DNA from: Bacteroidales bacterium
GTDB lineage: Bacteria > Bacteroidota > Bacteroidia > Bacteroidales > GCA-2748055
DNA: 34,871 nt
Assembly: GCA_030589895.1 (NCBI GenBank)
Contig: JAUUZQ010000034.1
Span: 1-34,871, forward strand
Direction of reading: 5' to 3'
The notes beneath the pieces were generated by a model. That model worked only from the letters and a program-made list of their open reading frames with translations. It was not told the DNA's origin and made no database searches. How positions within the stretch are numbered: the first letter of the stretch is position 1; each line of letters begins with the position of its first letter. Below are positions 32,678-34,871 of this stretch, piece by piece. A program made the position numbers and the translations under genes.

Positions 32678-33700
32678 ATGACTAATCAAAAAAATGAAAA
32701 TAGTGTCAATCAGGAAAAGCTTAAAGCACTTCAACTGACACTGGACAAAATCGAAAAAGGCTACGGAAAAGGAGCAATCATGAAGTTAGGTGATAAAGCC
32801 ATAGCAAATGTATCTATTATTGGTAGTGGTTCAATTGGACTGGATATTGCATTGGGTATTGGTGGATATCCTCGTGGCAGAGTAGTTGAAATATATGGAC
32901 CGGAATCGTCTGGTAAAACAACACTGGCCATTCATGCAATAGCTGAAACTCAAAAAAGCGGTGGTATCGCGGCATTTATTGATGCGGAGCATGCTTTCGA
33001 CAGGTTTTACGCGCAAAAACTAGGTGTGGATATTGAAAACCTTTATATTTCGCAACCGGACAATGGTGAACAGGCTCTTGAAATTGCCGACCATCTGATC
33101 AGATCAGGTGCTATTGATATTGTCGTCATCGATTCTGTAGCTGCACTGACGCCTAAGGCTGAGATCGAAGGGGAAATGGGTGAATCAAAAATGGGACTAC
33201 AGGCTAGATTAATGTCACAAGCCTTGCGGAAATTAGCTGCAAATATAAACAAGACAAATACTACCTGCATGTTTATCAACCAGCTGAGAGAGAAAATTGG
33301 TGTGATGTTCGGGAATCCTGAAACAACGACAGGTGGTAATGCCCTGAAATTCTATGCTTCAATCAGATTAGATATACGCAGAATCGGACAGGTCAAAGAT
33401 GGTGATGAAATACAGGGAAACAGAACCAGGGTGAAGGTAGTGAAGAACAAACTTGCCCCACCATTCAGAAAAGCTGAGTTTGATATTATGTATGGTGAAG
33501 GAATTTCAAAAACCGGCGAGCTGATTGATCTTGGAGTTGAGCTTGAAATTATCAAGAAGAGTGGTTCGTGGTTTAGCTATGGAGAGACACGTCTGGGACA
33601 GGGTCGGGATGCTGTAAGATCTCTGATTAAAGACAATCCGGAACTTGCTGACGAACTGGAGGGAAAGATAAAAGCGGCCATGGTGACTTCAGCAAAGTAA
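32678..33700 (+). CDS. recA: Recombinase A
   Basis: A 340-residue RecA, the strand-exchange and LexA-cleavage ATPase. It has Walker A GPESSGKT (74-81), the Walker [21 protein letters not shown] region, the loop [30 protein letters not shown] and the C-terminal domain. The length is slightly below the 350 of E. coli, as in many Bacteroidota. It has a short N-terminal Lys/Asn-rich extension. No LexA-like operator was recognised before bcp-recA. Confidence 0.98.
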   Translation: MTNQKNENSVNQEKLKALQLTLDKIEKGYGKGAIMKLGDKAIANVSIIGSGSIGLDIALGIGGYPRGRVVEIYGPESSGKTTLAIHAIAETQKSGGIAAFIDAEHAFDRFYAQKLGVDIENLYISQPDNGEQALEIADHLIRSGAIDIVVIDSVAALTPKAEIEGEMGESKMGLQARLMSQALRKLAANINKTNTTCMFINQLREKIGVMFGNPETTTGGNALKFYASIRLDIRRIGQVKDGDEIQGNRTRVKVVKNKLAPPFRKAEFDIMYGEGISKTGELIDLGVELEIIKKSGSWFSYGETRLGQGRDAVRSLIKDNPELADELEGKIKAAMVTSAK

Positions 33701-33768
33701 TTGATAAGATTATTGACAGTATTATCGCAATTTCTTAACTTGCTGAGAAATCAATAAGGAGATAAAGT

Positions 33769-34176
33769 ATGACCTTTCTGCTACATTTCATCTTTATTGC
33801 GGCATTTCTTCTCGTTTATGTCATTGCGATTATTATTTTGAAGCCCTTCCGATTACACCGGAAACGTGCAATTTCAACGATATCACTAAAAACCAGTTAC
33901 CTGATATACCTGTCCGCATTTATGCTACTCGCATATATGGTACTATTCTTCTCCATTACTTCAGAACCAACTGAGGAAGCCGCTGAAGAAAAGATTCTGA
34001 ATATGTTTACAATTTTCAGTGTATTTGCATTCTTCATCCCTAATGTTGGAATAATGATCCGAAGAAATGTTAAAACCTGGCGGGTTGCTTATAATTATCT
34101 CTTTACTGGAATTAACCTGATTATTGCTGGAGGACTGATCTACTACATTGCAGATATCCCCTGGCAATTTAAGTAG
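33769..34176 (+). CDS. Small four-helix membrane protein
   Basis: A 135-residue protein with about four hydrophobic helices and an acidic loop (SEPTEEAAEEKILNMF). I do not recognise a family. AAGGAG lies in the 15 bases before the start, a better ribosome site than most here. A terminator follows at its stop codon. Confidence 0.6.
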   Translation: MTFLLHFIFIAAFLLVYVIAIIILKPFRLHRKRAISTISLKTSYLIYLSAFMLLAYMVLFFSITSEPTEEAAEEKILNMFTIFSVFAFFIPNVGIMIRRNVKTWRVAYNYLFTGINLIIAGGLIYYIADIPWQFK

Positions 34177-34200
34177 AGGTGGTGATGCCACCTCATTTTT
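34176..34200 (+). terminator. Rho-independent terminator
   Basis: GAGGTGG (34176-34182) pairs with CCACCTC (34188-34194) around a five-base loop, followed by ATTTTT. It begins in the stop codon of the small membrane protein and lies opposite the miaA end. Confidence 0.75.
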
Positions 34201-34237
34201 CTGTCCACTAATTACCTCGCCTGGCTCCTGATCCTTT

Positions 34238-34871
34238 TTACTCTCCCCTCTCCACCAAATCTTTAATTATCCCTAAATTCTCTTCCATAGTCATCTCTCC
34301 CTCAAGCCAATGAACCCGTACACCCCTGCGCTCCATTCCACGAAAATAGGTCATTTGTCGTTTTGCAAATCTGTGAATAGCTGTATTGAGCTGATCTACC
34401 ATCTGGTCATACCTTAACGTCCCGGCCAAATACTGTGAAAGAAACTTATACTCCAGTCCATAATATTCAAGTTTAGCCTGATCTATACCCTGATCCAACA
34501 GAGATCTCACTTCATCAACCATTCCCTCATCCAAACGTTGATGTAACCTTTCTGTAATTCTGCTTCGACGCTCCTCCCTTTCAAATCTTAAGCCAATAAC
34601 CAAAGAATTAAGTTCAGGTAATTCCGCATTTTTCACACTGTGCTCCTTTTGATATTCTTCAATCTCAATTGCCCGTATTGCCCTTTTTCTTGACTCTGTA
34701 TCAGTGCTATTGTGCTGAGGCCCCAACAACATTAATATTTCAACCAGCTCCCTCAAACTTTTATTCTTCAATCGCTCTCGTAAAGATTCATTCACCGGAA
34801 CATTAATCATGCGATAATTCCTTAATACCGACTCAATGTAAAGCCCTGATCCACCACACATAACCGGCAAT
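34238..34871 (-). CDS. miaA: tRNA dimethylallyltransferase, partial
   Basis: The C-terminal 210 residues of MiaA, which adds dimethylallyl to adenosine 37 of tRNAs reading UNN codons. Landmarks are LPVMCGGSGLYIES, the RKRAIRAIEI segment and LEYYGLEYKFLSQYL. The 5' end, including the P-loop, lies beyond the window edge, so the first residue visible is internal and no start is given. It converges with the upstream small membrane protein gene. Confidence 0.93.
   Translation of the reverse strand, partial: LPVMCGGSGLYIESVLRNYRMINVPVNESLRERLKNKSLRELVEILMLLGPQHNSTDTESRKRAIRAIEIEEYQKEHSVKNAELPELNSLVIGLRFEREERRSRITERLHQRLDEGMVDEVRSLLDQGIDQAKLEYYGLEYKFLSQYLAGTLRYDQMVDQLNTAIHRFAKRQMTYFRGMERRGVRVHWLEGEMTMEENLGIIKDLVERGE

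Noticed and set aside
1..34871. CRISPR arrays, tRNA or rRNA genes
   Set aside because: I saw no regularly spaced repeats, no tRNA-like cloverleaf with a T-loop consensus and no rRNA-like sequence in the gaps.

Overview
The window reads as a chromosomal segment of an AT-rich member of the Bacteroidota, most likely an anaerobic or facultative, probably marine or sediment lineage near Marinilabiliales/Bacteroidales. The reasons are a possible promoter element of the TAnnTTTG type, few strong Shine-Dalgarno sites, many secreted and lipoprotein gene products, a lipoprotein sulfatase next to a GH172 remnant, an ammonia-dependent asparagine synthetase, FloA/NfeD, and a TPR-PD40-SPOR surface protein. 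The phylum call is an inference from gene content; no rRNA or tRNA gene was seen.

Layout. 1-3.7 kb: an atypical thioredoxin and thioredoxin reductase pair, a TDT/SLAC1-type transporter, a DUF302 protein and a lipoprotein. 3.7-5.15 kb: a scar with two fragments of an IS1380-type transposase gene (182 bp shared, 4 mismatches), a possible 3' scrap of an aldo/keto reductase gene and one intact small membrane-protein gene. 5.15-8.87 kb (minus strand): a PQQ-type beta-propeller protein, a lipoprotein sulfatase and a 5'-truncated GH172 gene. 8.98-10.53 kb: an FNR-type regulator with the full iron-sulfur cysteine pattern, divergent from an unrecognised gene, with a CRP/FNR-like palindrome between them.

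10.54-22.23 kb is the centre of interest: a tightly packed operon whose order (MrpE, F, G, MbhD, MbhE/MrpB, MrpC, MrpD-MrpD, NuoH, NuoB, NuoC, NuoD, ferredoxin/NfnB-like, DHOD-like) follows the archaeal mbx/mbs operon for the ion-pumping sulfane-sulfur reductase MBS. The NuoD-like subunit has lost the [NiFe] ligand motifs, so it is not a hydrogenase. The NuoB-like subunit has only three of the four cluster cysteines, as expected for a site-differentiated cluster. The two antiporter subunits H and H' are one 1039-residue protein. The electron-input subunit N is fused to a GltD/NfnB-type flavoprotein. A DHOD-fold protein without the catalytic cysteine follows. My inference is a membrane complex coupling NAD(P)H/ferredoxin oxidation to reduction of a sulfur or disulfide compound, or the reverse, with cation transport, possibly under FNR control.

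22.3-32.05 kb: a NifX/FeMo-Co-type protein behind a 20-bp perfect palindrome, an MFS transporter, AsnA, a lipoprotein esterase, two unrecognised secreted proteins around a regulatory-looking intergenic region, then FloA, NfeD, ClpS and the TPR-PD40-SPOR protein. 32.1-34.87 kb: Bcp peroxiredoxin, RecA, a small four-helix membrane protein, and MiaA cut by the window edge.
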